A DNA stretch of 64,000 nucleotides from Microbacterium maritypicum (GTDB taxonomy: Bacteria; Actinomycetota; Actinomycetes; Actinomycetales; Microbacteriaceae), in assembly GCF_008868125.1 (NCBI RefSeq), contig NZ_WAAQ01000003.1, positions 186,001-250,000 of the forward strand, in the 5' to 3' direction. The notes below the pieces were generated by a model. It was not told the origin of the DNA, did not search any database, and worked only from the letters and a program-made list of their open reading frames with translations. The stretch's first letter is position 1. Each line of letters begins with the position of its first letter. The position numbers and the translations under genes were made by a program. This document shows, piece after piece, positions 42,977 through 56,246 of this stretch.

Positions 42977-43423
42977 ATGACGACGATCGCGCCGATCACT
43001 GCCGACGACCGCGCCGAATGGGACGCCCTGTGGAGGGGATACCTGGCCTTCTACGAGACCGACTTGGATGACGCGACCACCGCGGCGACCTTCCGAAGGC
43101 TCGTCGACCCCGGGTCCGGCATCCGCGGAGCGATCGCGCGCGACGACCGCGGCGCCGCGGTCGGTATCGTGCACTGGCTGACACACCAGGGAACGTGGAC
43201 GATGACGGACTACTGCTACCTCGAGGACCTCTTCGTCGCTCCCGGGGTTCGTGGCGGCGGAGTCGGCCGGGCACTGATCGCCCACGTACGCGCCTGGGCC
43301 GAGCAGCACGGCTCGGCGAAGCTCTACTGGCTCACGGCGGAGTCGAACACCACCGCCCGCGGCCTCTACGATCGCGTCGCCTCCCGGTCGGGGATGATCC
43401 ACTACGAGATCGATCTCGACTGA
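42977..43423 (+). CDS. GNAT family N-acetyltransferase
   Basis: 148 residues from ATG 42977; the longer frame overlaps the HNH gene. Single GNAT domain with YLEDLFVAPGVRGGGVGRALI (acetyl-CoA pyrophosphate loop RGGGVG) and YWLTAESNTTARGLYDRVASRSG. It resembles diamine and small-molecule acetyltransferases. Substrate unknown. It ends before the tRNA terminator. Confidence 0.9.
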   Translation: MTTIAPITADDRAEWDALWRGYLAFYETDLDDATTAATFRRLVDPGSGIRGAIARDDRGAAVGIVHWLTHQGTWTMTDYCYLEDLFVAPGVRGGGVGRALIAHVRAWAEQHGSAKLYWLTAESNTTARGLYDRVASRSGMIHYEIDLD

Positions 43424-43439
43424 GAGCTGAGCAAAAAGA

Positions 43440-43469
43440 AGAAGCCCCCGGCAGGTGCCGGGGGCTTCT
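43440..43469 (-). terminator. Terminator of the tRNA pair
   Basis: AGAAGCCCCCGGCA pairs with TGCCGGGGGCTTCT; on the minus strand it is followed by TTCTTTTTGC. It also lies just after the plus-strand GNAT gene and may serve both. Confidence 0.9.
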
Positions 43470-43477
43470 CGATCCTG

Positions 43478-43550
43478 TGGAGCCTAGGAGATTCGAACTC
43501 CTGACATCCTGCTTGCAAAGCAGGCGCTCTACCAACTGAGCTAAGGCCCC
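43478..43550 (-). tRNA. tRNA-Ala (TGC)
   Basis: 73 nt, anticodon loop TTTGCAA gives TGC. Acceptor GGGGCCT/AGGCTCC has the G3-U70 wobble that identifies alanine tRNAs. Discriminator A, no encoded CCA. Confidence 0.97.
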
Positions 43551-43576
43551 GTGAGGGATTTTCTTGAGTTAAGGAG

Positions 43577-43650
43577 TGGGGCTACCAGGACTTGAACCTG
43601 GGACCTCTTCATTATCAGTGAAGCGCTCTAACCGCCTGAGCTATAGCCCC
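43577..43650 (-). tRNA. tRNA-Ile (GAT)
   Basis: 74 nt, anticodon loop CTGATAA gives GAT. Acceptor GGGGCTA/TAGCCCC, D-loop AGGCGGTTA, T-arm with GGTTCAAGTCC. It is transcribed before tRNA-Ala, a pair conserved downstream of gyrA in actinobacteria. TAAAGT about 20 bp upstream may be the -10. Confidence 0.97.
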
Positions 43651-43735
43651 GTCAACCTCCAAGACTTTACCGGAGAAACACGGAAAATCCGAATCGAGGG
43701 GGAGCACCCGGGAGTGTCTTCCCCCTCGACCGTGT

Positions 43736-44659
43736 TCAGCGGCCCGGTCTGATGGTCGCGGTACCCGCCGAGAGCGAGACGTCGATGCTCCTGCGCGAGC
43801 TCGATGCCTCCTCGATCTCGGCGTTCAACGTGCCGGCACTGATGTCCTGAGTGATCGCGTACTCGACGTCGGGAACCGTCAGATCCAGAGTCCCGGCGCT
43901 CACGTCGACTGCCGTCTGCGTCGGAGGGGTCCCCGTCAGCTCCACCGTGAGATCACCCGCGGAGACACCCAGATCGGCCATGGTGACGCCGTCCAGGAGG
44001 ATGTCGGCGCGACCCGCACTCATCTGCACGTCGAGTTCCTTCGCGGCTCCCTCGACATCGAGCGCACCGGCGCTCACGCTCACATCGAGCACTCCGAAGT
44101 CGCCGACCACGTCGAGGCTGCCGGCATCGAGGTTCAGGTCGGCATCGAGTCGCGCGTCACGCAGGCTCTCGGGGAGGGTGAGCACCGCGATCTCCTCGTC
44201 GCCGAACCAGCCGCCGATCCACCAGCCGAACACCCCCTGGGGGCTCCGCACCACCAGCTCATCGCCGTCGCGTTCGAACGTCCACGGCGTACCGCGGCCA
44301 TTCGTGATGGCGAGCGTCGCCTCGTCGACATCGCCGAACTCGACCCGCATGCTGCTGGCGTCGGCAGAGACGTCGACGCTCTCGAGTCCGTCGACCTCCA
44401 CGCTCTGCACGGAATCAGGACGGCTCGAGGAGACGATGGTCCCGGCCGCCGCGGCTGCTGCCGTTCCCCCGGCCCCGAGCAGGGCGAGCCCGCCGACGAC
44501 CGCGGTCACGACCATGACCGCGGTGGCCCCCGACGATCGTCCACCCCCCGAAGGAGGAGGCGTCGGAGCGGACGGCGATGCCGGCGCCTGGGGAGGGGAT
44601 GCGGGCGGAGGGGTGAGCGGGGTGTGCTCGCCCTGGGCGCCGTTGTTGTCGGTGGTCAT
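43736..44659 (-). CDS. DUF4097-type membrane-anchored beta-repeat protein
   Basis: 307 residues from ATG 44657-44659. A Pro/Ala/Ser-rich cytoplasmic start (1-45), one transmembrane helix (about 48-75), then a beta-solenoid-like extracytoplasmic domain of short repeats such as LDVSVSAGALDVEG, DILLDGVTMADLGVSAGDLTVEL and AVDVSAGTLDLTVPD, as in the DUF4097 (putative adhesin) family. It is translationally coupled to the two-component system, so it is likely a target or a modulator, as LiaG-like proteins are in firmicutes (inference). Confidence 0.85.
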   Translation of the reverse strand: MTTDNNGAQGEHTPLTPPPASPPQAPASPSAPTPPPSGGGRSSGATAVMVVTAVVGGLALLGAGGTAAAAAAGTIVSSSRPDSVQSVEVDGLESVDVSADASSMRVEFGDVDEATLAITNGRGTPWTFERDGDELVVRSPQGVFGWWIGGWFGDEEIAVLTLPESLRDARLDADLNLDAGSLDVVGDFGVLDVSVSAGALDVEGAAKELDVQMSAGRADILLDGVTMADLGVSAGDLTVELTGTPPTQTAVDVSAGTLDLTVPDVEYAITQDISAGTLNAEIEEASSSRRSIDVSLSAGTATIRPGR

Positions 44660-45345
44660 CGTGCCACTCCTGTCTGGCCGGTCGGCGGCGTCGGGCCACC
44701 AGTGTTCTCGATGTGGGCGAGGGCGGCGAGCACGCGGCGGTTTCCCGACTCGTCCTGCTCGAAGCCCAGCTTCTGGAAGATGGAGGTGATGTGCTTTTCG
44801 ACACTGGCCTCCGAGAGGAACAGGATCCCGGCGATCGCCTGGTTCGACTTCCCCTCCGCGATCAGAGCGAGCACGGTGCGTTCGCGCTCGGTGAGCCGCA
44901 GCATCCGGTCGTCCCGGTTGCGACGGGTCAGCAGCTGCGCGACGACCTCGGGGTCGAGCACGGTGGCCCCCTCGGAGATCCGCTGCACGGAGGCGAGGAA
45001 CTCGGAGACATCGGCGACGCGGTCCTTGAGCAGGTAGCCCAGCGGACCCCCCTGCGCTGCGATCAGATCCGAGGCGTACCGCTCCTCGACGTACTGCGAG
45101 AGCACGAGGATCGCGAGCGTCGGATGCGTCGAGCGCAGACCGAGCGCGGCACGGATGCCCTCGTCGGTGAATGTCGGCGGAAGGCGTACGTCCAGGATGC
45201 ACAGGTCGGGCGTCGTGGTGGCGACGGCCTGGTCGAGACCTTCGATGTCGGGGAGGGCCGAGACCACGTCGTGGCCGGCGTCTTCGAGAAGACGGACCAG
45301 ACCTTCTCGAAGCAGGACCGAGTCCTCACAGATCAGGATGCGCAT
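44656..45345 (-). CDS. LuxR-type response regulator
   Basis: 229 residues. Receiver domain (1-120) with E7/D8, phosphoacceptor D52 in LCILDVRLPP, and a Lys in GYLLKDRVAD. LuxR-type helix-turn-helix at about 150-210 (LTERERTVLALIAEGKSNQAIAGILFLSEASVEKHITSIFQKLG). It overlaps the kinase by 13 nt and the DUF4097 gene by 4 nt, giving one operon kinase-regulator-output. Confidence 0.94.
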   Translation of the reverse strand: MRILICEDSVLLREGLVRLLEDAGHDVVSALPDIEGLDQAVATTTPDLCILDVRLPPTFTDEGIRAALGLRSTHPTLAILVLSQYVEERYASDLIAAQGGPLGYLLKDRVADVSEFLASVQRISEGATVLDPEVVAQLLTRRNRDDRMLRLTERERTVLALIAEGKSNQAIAGILFLSEASVEKHITSIFQKLGFEQDESGNRRVLAALAHIENTGGPTPPTGQTGVAR

Positions 45346-46601
45346 GGGACGTTCACCTCCAGGCTGGTCGGTCCGCCCTGCGGACTGTCGAGACGGAAGG
45401 TTCCCCCCGCGGCGAGGATGCGGTTGGCGATCCCGTCGAGTCCGCCTCCCGGCTGCACCTGCGCGCCACCGATGCCGTTGTCCTCCACGCGTGCCCAGAG
45501 GGTGTTGCCCTCGCGGAGCCGCACGATCACCCGCGCTTCACTGGCCCGCGAGTGCTTCGCCGCATTGGTCAGGGATTCGGCGATGGAGAAGTACACGGCG
45601 GCCTCGGCCTCGCGACTGCAGCGACCCTCCATGCGCACATCGAGGTGCACGGGGATGTGCGAGCGTCCGGCGAGTGCCGACAGAGCAGCGTCGAGACCGC
45701 GGTCGTCGAGCACCGAAGCGTGGATGCCGCGGGCCAGCTGACGCAGCTCGGTGATGGCTGCCTTGGTGGAGGTGTGGGCCTCGTTGATCAGTTCCTTCGC
45801 GGCGTCGGGATCGCTGTCGATCTTCTGCTGCGCGAGTCCGAGGGTCATGCCGACCGAGACCAGTCGGGGCTGAACGCCGTCATGCAGGTCGCGCTCGATG
45901 CGGGTGCGCTCCACGTCGGCGGCCCGCACGGCGCCTTCCCGCTGCGCCGTGGAGGTACGCACGCGTTCGGTGAGCTCGGTCTCCTTGCTGCGGATCACGA
46001 TCGCGAGCGACAGGGTGCGATGCAGCAGGGCCAGCCCGATCATGCCGACGACGCACGCCGCGATGCCGAGGATGCCGACCAGGGGAGCCCAGGCGACGGG
46101 GATGCCTCCGCCGCCGAACGGCCCCATGACGGAGTCTGCCGCGGTGAGGGGAGCGAACGAGATGATGATCGACCACACCAGGCCCCAGAACAGACGGAGG
46201 ACGACCCAGCCGAGCAGTGCGGAGATGGCGAAGTTGGCGATCGCACGCCACATGCGCCCATCGATCGCCTGACGTCCGAGCGCACGCAACCAGCCGACGA
46301 ACCCGGGGCGGTCGCGCGGCTGCAGGCGCAGCGGAGCGATCGGCGTGCGGTACAGCGTGCCGACGCGCGCGACCTCGAACCAGCCGAGTCCGTACAACGC
46401 GTAGACCAGTCCCACCAGCAGGACGAGCCCGATGCCCGCGGCGAAGAGGAGGCCGAGGCCGGTGCCGAGGAGCCCGCCGAGCATGCTGAAGATGGCACCG
46501 CCGAGGATGCCGACGCCTGCCAGGTGCAGGATCGTGAGGAAGATGCGCAACGGCGGCTTCACCGCCGTTGCGGGAGCCGGGGTCGCAGTCTGAGTGGTCA
46601 T
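45333..46601 (-). CDS. Sensor histidine kinase with membrane sensor domain
   Basis: 422 residues from ATG 46599-46601. Four hydrophobic helices in two hairpins (about 22-70 and 118-190) with a short charged loop resemble the 'putative sensor' domain that precedes many actinobacterial kinases. A HisKA_3 helix with the phosphoacceptor in ERDLHDGVQPRLVS follows, then an ATPase domain with N box ESLTNAAKHS and G boxes EDNGIGG and GGGLDGIANRI. Envelope stress is a plausible signal. The ATG follows a TACCTT -10 by 6 nt. Confidence 0.93.
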   Translation of the reverse strand: MTTQTATPAPATAVKPPLRIFLTILHLAGVGILGGAIFSMLGGLLGTGLGLLFAAGIGLVLLVGLVYALYGLGWFEVARVGTLYRTPIAPLRLQPRDRPGFVGWLRALGRQAIDGRMWRAIANFAISALLGWVVLRLFWGLVWSIIISFAPLTAADSVMGPFGGGGIPVAWAPLVGILGIAACVVGMIGLALLHRTLSLAIVIRSKETELTERVRTSTAQREGAVRAADVERTRIERDLHDGVQPRLVSVGMTLGLAQQKIDSDPDAAKELINEAHTSTKAAITELRQLARGIHASVLDDRGLDAALSALAGRSHIPVHLDVRMEGRCSREAEAAVYFSIAESLTNAAKHSRASEARVIVRLREGNTLWARVEDNGIGGAQVQPGGGLDGIANRILAAGGTFRLDSPQGGPTSLEVNVPCAS

Positions 46602-46607
46602 GATTCC

Positions 46608-46613
46608 AAGGTA
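46608..46613 (-). promoter_or_regulatory. -10 element of the kinase operon (leaderless)
   Basis: Minus-strand TACCTT, 6 nt (GGAATC), ATG 46601. Confidence 0.55.
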
Positions 46614-46726
46614 CGGCGGGCCGGGTGAGCACGACACCGAGTCAACCGGACACTCCGATTCGGGTTTTCCGTAAGGCGTCTCGAGTGGTTCCCGCATCGC
46701 CCGCTCCGATCTGCTTCACTGGGGGC

Positions 46727-47437
46727 ATGACGACACACGAAGGGGAGCCGCACGGCGCCGGGCTCGGTCAGCGACTGAACTGGTTGCGCGCGGGGGTGCT
46801 GGGCGCGAACGACGGCATCGTCTCGGTCGCCTCGCTCGTGGTCGGAGTCGCCGGCGCGACGACCGACAACGCCGCACTCCTCACCGCGGGAATCGCGGGC
46901 CTCGTGGGTGGAGCCATCTCGATGGCGCTCGGGGAGTACGTCTCGGTGAGCAGCCAGCGCGACAGTGAGCGTGCCCTCATCGCGAAGGAGAGCGAAGAGC
47001 TGCGCACGATGCCCGCAGCGGAGCTCGACGAGCTCACTCAGCTCTACCGCGACCGTGGACTCTCCGACGAGACGGCGCGTCAGGTCGCGGAGGAGCTCAC
47101 GGCGCACGACGCCCTGGCTGCGCACCTGGAGGTCGAGCTCGGCATCGACCAGGACGACCTGGTGAATCCGTGGCACGCGGCGATGTCGTCGGCGATCGCC
47201 TTCACTCTCGGCGCGCTGCTGCCCTTGCTGGCCATCCTGCTTCCGCCCCCGGAGTGGCGGGTCCCGGTCACGTTCGTGGCCGTCCTCCTGGCTCTGGCCG
47301 TGACGGGCACGCTGTCCGCGAAGATCGGAGGTTCGGCGCCGGTGCGCGCATCGATCCGACTGGTCATCGGCGGCGGGCTCGCCCTGGCCGCGACCTGGCT
47401 CATCGGCACCCTTCTCGGCACCACGGGCGTCGTCTAG
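46727..47437 (+). CDS. VIT1/CCC1-family iron or manganese transporter
   Basis: 236 residues from ATG 46727 (GGGGG upstream). TM1 to TM2 with LRAGVLGANDGIVSVASLVVGVAGA and GLVGGAISMALGEYVSVSSQRDSE, the hallmark of the family. A cytoplasmic helical domain (about 80-145) with many Glu residues that bind metal follows, then three more helices. Plant VIT1 and yeast CCC1 load Fe2+ or Mn2+ into vacuoles; bacterial members probably export these metals. A shared terminator follows. Confidence 0.92.
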   Translation: MTTHEGEPHGAGLGQRLNWLRAGVLGANDGIVSVASLVVGVAGATTDNAALLTAGIAGLVGGAISMALGEYVSVSSQRDSERALIAKESEELRTMPAAELDELTQLYRDRGLSDETARQVAEELTAHDALAAHLEVELGIDQDDLVNPWHAAMSSAIAFTLGALLPLLAILLPPPEWRVPVTFVAVLLALAVTGTLSAKIGGSAPVRASIRLVIGGGLALAATWLIGTLLGTTGVV

Positions 47438-47460
47438 CGACCACCGCGACGAGGAACGAC

Positions 47461-47490
47461 GAAGGGCGGATGCCGCAGCATCCGCCCTTC
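47461..47490. terminator. Bidirectional terminator between VIT1-like and DUF3566 genes
   Basis: GAAGGGCGGATGC, CGCA loop, GCATCCGCCCTTC: a perfect 13-bp stem between convergent genes. Confidence 0.9.
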
Positions 47491-47509
47491 GTCTGATCCG
47501 TTCCGAGGA

Positions 47510-47910
47510 TCAGTTCGACATGAAGCCGACGAGCAGTCCGCCCGTCACCTTCACCGCGAGGTTGTAGATTCCGGCAACCACGGCGCCGAGCACCGTGAAG
47601 ACGATCAGGTTCAGGATGGCGACCACAGCCGCGAAGGCCATCACCTGGGGAAGACCGACGACCTCGGAGAGAACGAAGGTGTTGTCGGTGATGCCGAGCA
47701 GGAAGCTCTCCGCCGTCGTCATGATCCCCGTCGCCTGGAACACCAGGAAGATGAGGAAGAACGACACCATCGTGACGACCGCGAGGGCGACCGCTCCGAG
47801 GAACGAGAGCTTCACGGCCGACCAGAAGTCCACGTAGACCAGTCGGAGGCGTACCTGCTTGCCACTGGTCTTGCGGGTCGACTTCTTCGCCAGCTTGTCG
47901 GCCACTGTGC

Positions 47911-47914
<4 letters not shown>
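47510..47914 (-). CDS. DUF3566 transmembrane protein
   Basis: 134 residues. A Lys/Arg-rich cytoplasmic start ([34 protein letters not shown]) and two to three transmembrane helices (about 37-62 and 92-125). The [18 protein letters not shown] block is diagnostic of DUF3566, found directly after gyrA across actinobacteria. Function unknown; the synteny suggests a link to DNA gyrase expression or to the membrane near the origin. It overlaps the gyrA stop by 4 nt. Confidence 0.92.
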
Positions 47915-50466
<2,552 letters not shown>

Positions 50467-50509
50467 GAATCAATCTCTCTGTCACACATCTGGTCTGAGC
50501 CCGCGGGCA

Positions 50510-52603
<2,094 letters not shown>

Positions 52604-52697
52604 TCACGAACTCCCATTCTAGCGGAGTTTCGTCGGGAAATGCCGCTCAACGGCCGTGTGTGGGCCTGTGAGCGTTTCGACCCCCTTGCGTGGTGCC

Positions 52698-53201
52698 CTA
52701 CCCGTAGGTATCGCGCGGGCCCCGTCCTGGAACGGCTCTGGGACCCCATTTCCACGAGGGAACGTCCGGTCCGATGAAGCGAAGATTCTCGACCCCTGCG
52801 TCGGGATACCGTCGGCCGATCTCCGTGAGAATCGTGGCCCGCATGAACTGCAGGTTCTTCGCCCACGCGGTCGAGTCGCACTTCACGGTGAGCAGGCCGC
52901 GCTCCAGGGAGACGGGTTCGGAGTGCTTCGCTGTGTCGGCGCCGGCGAGATCGGCCCACTGACGGACGAGATCTTCCCGAGCGAGGGTGATCTGCCAGCC
53001 GGAGTCACGGCTCAGCTTGTCGAGCACCGCGCCGAGAGCACCAGGATCGCGCCCAGGAGTGAAGGGAGCGTTGTCATCGTCGTTGGCGATGCGCCGCTTG
53101 CGCTTCCAGCTTTTGGAGCTCGGCTGCAGGCCCCGAAGGCGCAGGTACGTGCCGATCGTCTCGGGAACTTCGGCCGCGGGAGTCGAAGCCGCGTCAGTCA
53201 T
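52698..53201 (-). CDS. DciA-like DUF721 protein (helicase loader partner)
   Basis: 167 residues from ATG 53199-53201, overlapping the recF stop by 8 nt. The N-terminal half is basic and flexible (SSKSWKRKRRIAND). The C-terminal DUF721 domain has LVRQWADLAGADTAKHSEPVSLERGLLTVKCDSTAWAKNLQFM, matching DciA. DciA recruits the replicative helicase DnaB in most bacteria that lack DnaC. Position between recF and gyrB is standard for actinobacteria. The longer start at 53258 is rejected. Confidence 0.92.
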   Translation of the reverse strand: MTDAASTPAAEVPETIGTYLRLRGLQPSSKSWKRKRRIANDDDNAPFTPGRDPGALGAVLDKLSRDSGWQITLAREDLVRQWADLAGADTAKHSEPVSLERGLLTVKCDSTAWAKNLQFMRATILTEIGRRYPDAGVENLRFIGPDVPSWKWGPRAVPGRGPRDTYG

Positions 53202-54387
53202 CCGCCGCCTCCCGTTCGTCGCTGATCGTTCCGGCGCTGATGCGCACCACGTGGGCATGCAGCACCTCAGGGATATCCTCCTCCACCGCCGCCGTCACCA
53301 CCACCTGCTCGTAGCCGGCCGTGAGGGCCGCGAGTCGCTGACGCCGATCGGCGTCGAGCTCGGCGAAGACGTCGTCGAGGATGAGCACCGGGTCGCCGGC
53401 GGGAGATTCGCTGCGCAGCAGCTCGGCCGAGGCCAGCCGGAGAGCGAGGGCAACCGACCAGGACTCGCCGTGAGAGGCATAGCCCTTCACGGGGAGATCG
53501 CGAACACGCAGAACCAGGTCGTCCCGGTGCGGCCCGGTGAGGGTCAGCCCGCGATCGAGCTCGTTCGACCGCTTCGCTGCGAGCGACGCGCGGAAGAGAT
53601 CGGCGATACGGTGCGGATCGCTGAGTCGGTCGATGGCCGATGCGCCGTCGGCTCCTTCGCCACCGTCTTCTCCCTCTTCGGGGTCGCCGCCGCCGACGGA
53701 GAGCGCCCACTCCAGTTCCGGACGATGATCGGCACCGGCGATCGCCTCGTAGGCATCAGCGACCGGCTGCTGCAGATCCGCCGCGAGACGCTGACGTGCC
53801 GTGATGATCTCCGACCCGAGCGAGACGAGCTTGTCGTCCCACACATCCAGCGTGCTCAACCCTTCGCCGCGGACACCGCGAGCTCGGGCAGACTTCAGCA
53901 GCGCATTGCGCTGTTTGAGCACACGGTCGTAGTCGGCGAGGACGGCCGCGAGCCTCGGAGTGCGTTGGATGAGGAGCTGATCGGTGAAGCGGCGGCGAGC
54001 CGAGGGGTCGCCGCGCACGATCTGCAGATCTTCCGGAGCGAACAGCACCACATGTGCGTAGCGGGGGAGTTCGTTCGGCTTCGAGGGCGATCCGTTGATG
54101 CGAGCCTTGTTCGATCCCTGCCTGTTCACCTGGACCTCGGCGAGCACGCGACGCTCGCCATGCGAGAGTCGCGCGCGGATCACCGCGAACTCCTGCCCGT
54201 CACGGACCATCGGCGCATCCGAGGAGACACGGTGCGATCCGAGCGTCGCGAGGAACACGATGGCCTCGGCGAGATTCGTCTTTCCCTGACCGTTGCGACC
54301 GACAAGGACGTTCGGTCCGCGATGCAGGGTGAGTTCGGCGGTCGCGTAATTGCGGAAATCGACCAGACTCAGGTGCTCCACAATCAC
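53194..54387 (-). CDS. recF: Recombination protein RecF
   Basis: 397 residues from GTG 54385-54387. SMC-like ATPase: Walker A GRNGQGKTN (30-38), signature region near SVALALRLAS, Walker B LILDDVFAELDADR. A short acidic insert (DPEEGEDGGEGADG) sits mid-protein. RecF loads RecA on gapped DNA through RecOR. A TAGGCT -10 only 6 nt upstream suggests its own leaderless promoter. The 220 bp between recF and dnaN holds no recognisable gene. Confidence 0.96.
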   Translation of the reverse strand: MIVEHLSLVDFRNYATAELTLHRGPNVLVGRNGQGKTNLAEAIVFLATLGSHRVSSDAPMVRDGQEFAVIRARLSHGERRVLAEVQVNRQGSNKARINGSPSKPNELPRYAHVVLFAPEDLQIVRGDPSARRRFTDQLLIQRTPRLAAVLADYDRVLKQRNALLKSARARGVRGEGLSTLDVWDDKLVSLGSEIITARQRLAADLQQPVADAYEAIAGADHRPELEWALSVGGGDPEEGEDGGEGADGASAIDRLSDPHRIADLFRASLAAKRSNELDRGLTLTGPHRDDLVLRVRDLPVKGYASHGESWSVALALRLASAELLRSESPAGDPVLILDDVFAELDADRRQRLAALTAGYEQVVVTAAVEEDIPEVLHAHVVRISAGTISDEREAADD

Positions 54388-54393
54388 GGAGTC

Positions 54394-54399
54394 AGCCTA
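54394..54399 (-). promoter_or_regulatory. -10 element of recF (leaderless)
   Basis: Minus-strand TAGGCT, 6 nt (GACTCC), GTG 54387. Identical hexamer to those before nucS, the HAD gene and the first MFS gene. Confidence 0.6.
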
Positions 54400-54607
54400 C
54401 CTTCGGGGTCTGACACAGGTTCTTCTCTGGTTTTCATGTGGGGCGCAGACGATGACGCGCCCTTCGCTCGCAGAGCGGGTTCCCTCCCGCTTCGCGGGCC
54501 CCTCCTGATGCTCATTCCGGGAGCACCACATCTCCCAAAGGATCTACGTGAGCGCCAAGGCGCCGGCCGAACCGGGAACGTTTCGGGTAGGGAGGTAGCG
54601 GAGAGGA

Positions 54608-55750
54608 TCAGCGCAGGAGCAGGTTGGGCTGAAGCAGGTACTTGAACGAGTCGAGGCCGGCCTGGTCCACGGAGGTCTGACTCGTGATCAGCACCGGGCT
54701 GAGCTTGTTGGCGTTGTCGCTCGAGGTGAACGTCACGCGGACGAACTCGCTCTTCACGGCGCCGAGCGCCTCGATGAGGTACTGCGGGTTCAGGCCGAGC
54801 GTGACCTCGTCGCCGCCGGAGAGGATCGCATCGACGGACTCGGAGGCGCGTGCGTGGTCTCCCCCCGAGGCATCCATGGTCACGCTGTCGCTGGAGAACG
54901 TGAAACGCAGTGGAGCAGCGCGATCGAGAACGAGAGAAACTCGGCGGACGGCCTCGACCAGGTCAGCCGTATTGACGACCGCGTAGTGATCCGTCTGCTC
55001 CGGGAAGAGTCGGCGAACAGGCGGGAAATTGCCCTTGATCAGGAGAGAAGTGACGGTCTTGTTTCCCGCGGTGAAGGCGATGATCTCTCGGTCGCCTGCT
55101 CCGGAGAAGGCCACCTGGATCGTGCCGGCGTGACCGAAGGTCTTACCCACTTCGAGGAGCGTGCGTGCGGGAACCAGTGCGGTGGCCTCGACGGCTTCGC
55201 CGTCCCACGGCACATCCCGAAGCGAGACGCGGTAGCGGTCGGTCGCGACGAGGCTGAGGTTGTGTCCGGAGACTTCGAGCTGCACACCGGTGAGCACGGG
55301 GGTCACGTCGTCACGCGACGCGGCGAATCCGACCTGGGAGATGGCGGTGCCGAAGTCGTCGGCGGGAACCACACCGGAAGAACCCGTCACCTCGGGGATC
55401 GACGGGTATTCCTCGACCGGCATGGCAGCGAGTGTGAACCGTGCGGAGCCGCAGGTGACGGCGATGCCGCCGTCTTCCTCGACCGCGATCTCGATCGGAG
55501 CGTTCGGGAGGCGGCTCGCGATGTCGGAGAGCAGCCGGCCGTGGACCAGAATCGTGCCGGGTGTCTCCACCGTGGCTTCGATGGTCGTCCGCGCGGACGC
55601 TTCGTAGTCGAAGGCGGAGAGCGTCAGACCCGAACCATCTGCTTCGATCAGGACTCCGGCCAGGATCGGCTGGGGGTTGCGCTGCGGCAGAAGCTTGACG
55701 ACGAACGAGACAGCCTCGCTGAAGACATCGCGGTTGACCTGAAACCTCAC
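54608..55750 (-). CDS. dnaN: DNA polymerase III beta subunit (sliding clamp)
   Basis: 380 residues from GTG 55748-55750 with GGGAG upstream. Three clamp domains of about 125 residues each (start MRFQVNRDVFSEAVSFVVKLLP). The hydrophobic cleft region near the C-terminus is followed by the end SFKYLLQPNLLLR. The homodimeric ring tethers polymerase and also binds NucS, whose clamp-binding tail is encoded at 6361-7056. It is the first gene after oriC on this strand. Confidence 0.97.
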   Translation of the reverse strand: MRFQVNRDVFSEAVSFVVKLLPQRNPQPILAGVLIEADGSGLTLSAFDYEASARTTIEATVETPGTILVHGRLLSDIASRLPNAPIEIAVEEDGGIAVTCGSARFTLAAMPVEEYPSIPEVTGSSGVVPADDFGTAISQVGFAASRDDVTPVLTGVQLEVSGHNLSLVATDRYRVSLRDVPWDGEAVEATALVPARTLLEVGKTFGHAGTIQVAFSGAGDREIIAFTAGNKTVTSLLIKGNFPPVRRLFPEQTDHYAVVNTADLVEAVRRVSLVLDRAAPLRFTFSSDSVTMDASGGDHARASESVDAILSGGDEVTLGLNPQYLIEALGAVKSEFVRVTFTSSDNANKLSPVLITSQTSVDQAGLDSFKYLLQPNLLLR

Positions 55751-56246
55751 TGGTGCTCCCTTGTCGTCGAACTGTGACGCGTTGTCGTCTGCCCTGCCTG
55801 TGCAGGGCTTCCCATGCTAGCCCCACACTCCGGCGTATCCCTACGCCGAGGTTCTTGTCGTTCGTCCGGCGGTTCTCCCCACCGTCTGGTGATCGGATCG
55901 CGCCTTGAATGACTTAACTCCTTAACGGTGTTAACAGCTGTGGATACTGTGGATAAGTCGGTGGATAGCAAGAGCGAGTAGGGAACTACACAGTTGTCAG
56001 TTGTGGAAACCCTGAGGAATCCGCGGGCTGGGGGCTTGTGGGCCGAGGAGCGCCCTCCCAGAGTTATCCACAGGTTTGGGCGATCAACCCACATTCGTCC
56101 CGACCGAATCCACTTTCATCCACAAGTTATCCACATGTGCATAGAGGCATCTATCCGAGGGTCAGAACCCCTGTCCGTGTCACAAAAATGGGGAGGACGG
56201 CACCCGATCAGGTGCGGTCCTCCCCATTTCTCGGAGACGCGGCGTG
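55751..56246. other. oriC: Origin of replication (oriC)
   Basis: Gene-free 496 bp between dnaN and dnaA with clustered DnaA boxes. Perfect boxes: TGTGGATAA at 55948-55956 and TTATCCACA at 56064-56072 and 56127-56135. One-mismatch boxes: TGTGGATAC 55939-55947 and TCATCCACA 56116-56124. Weaker: GGTGGATAG 55960-55968 and TGTGGAAAC 56002-56010. A locally AT-rich stretch with TTAACTCC-TTAACGG-TGTTAACAG at about 55914-55936 is the best candidate for the unwinding element. Boxes in both orientations, as in other actinobacterial origins. Confidence 0.93.
56186..56229 (-). terminator. dnaA terminator
   Basis: AAATGGGGAGGAC with inner GCACC pairs with GGTGC and GTCCTCCCCATTT (one mismatch), and on the minus strand runs into TTTT. 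It starts 18 bp after the dnaA stop and shields oriC from dnaA transcription. Confidence 0.88.
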
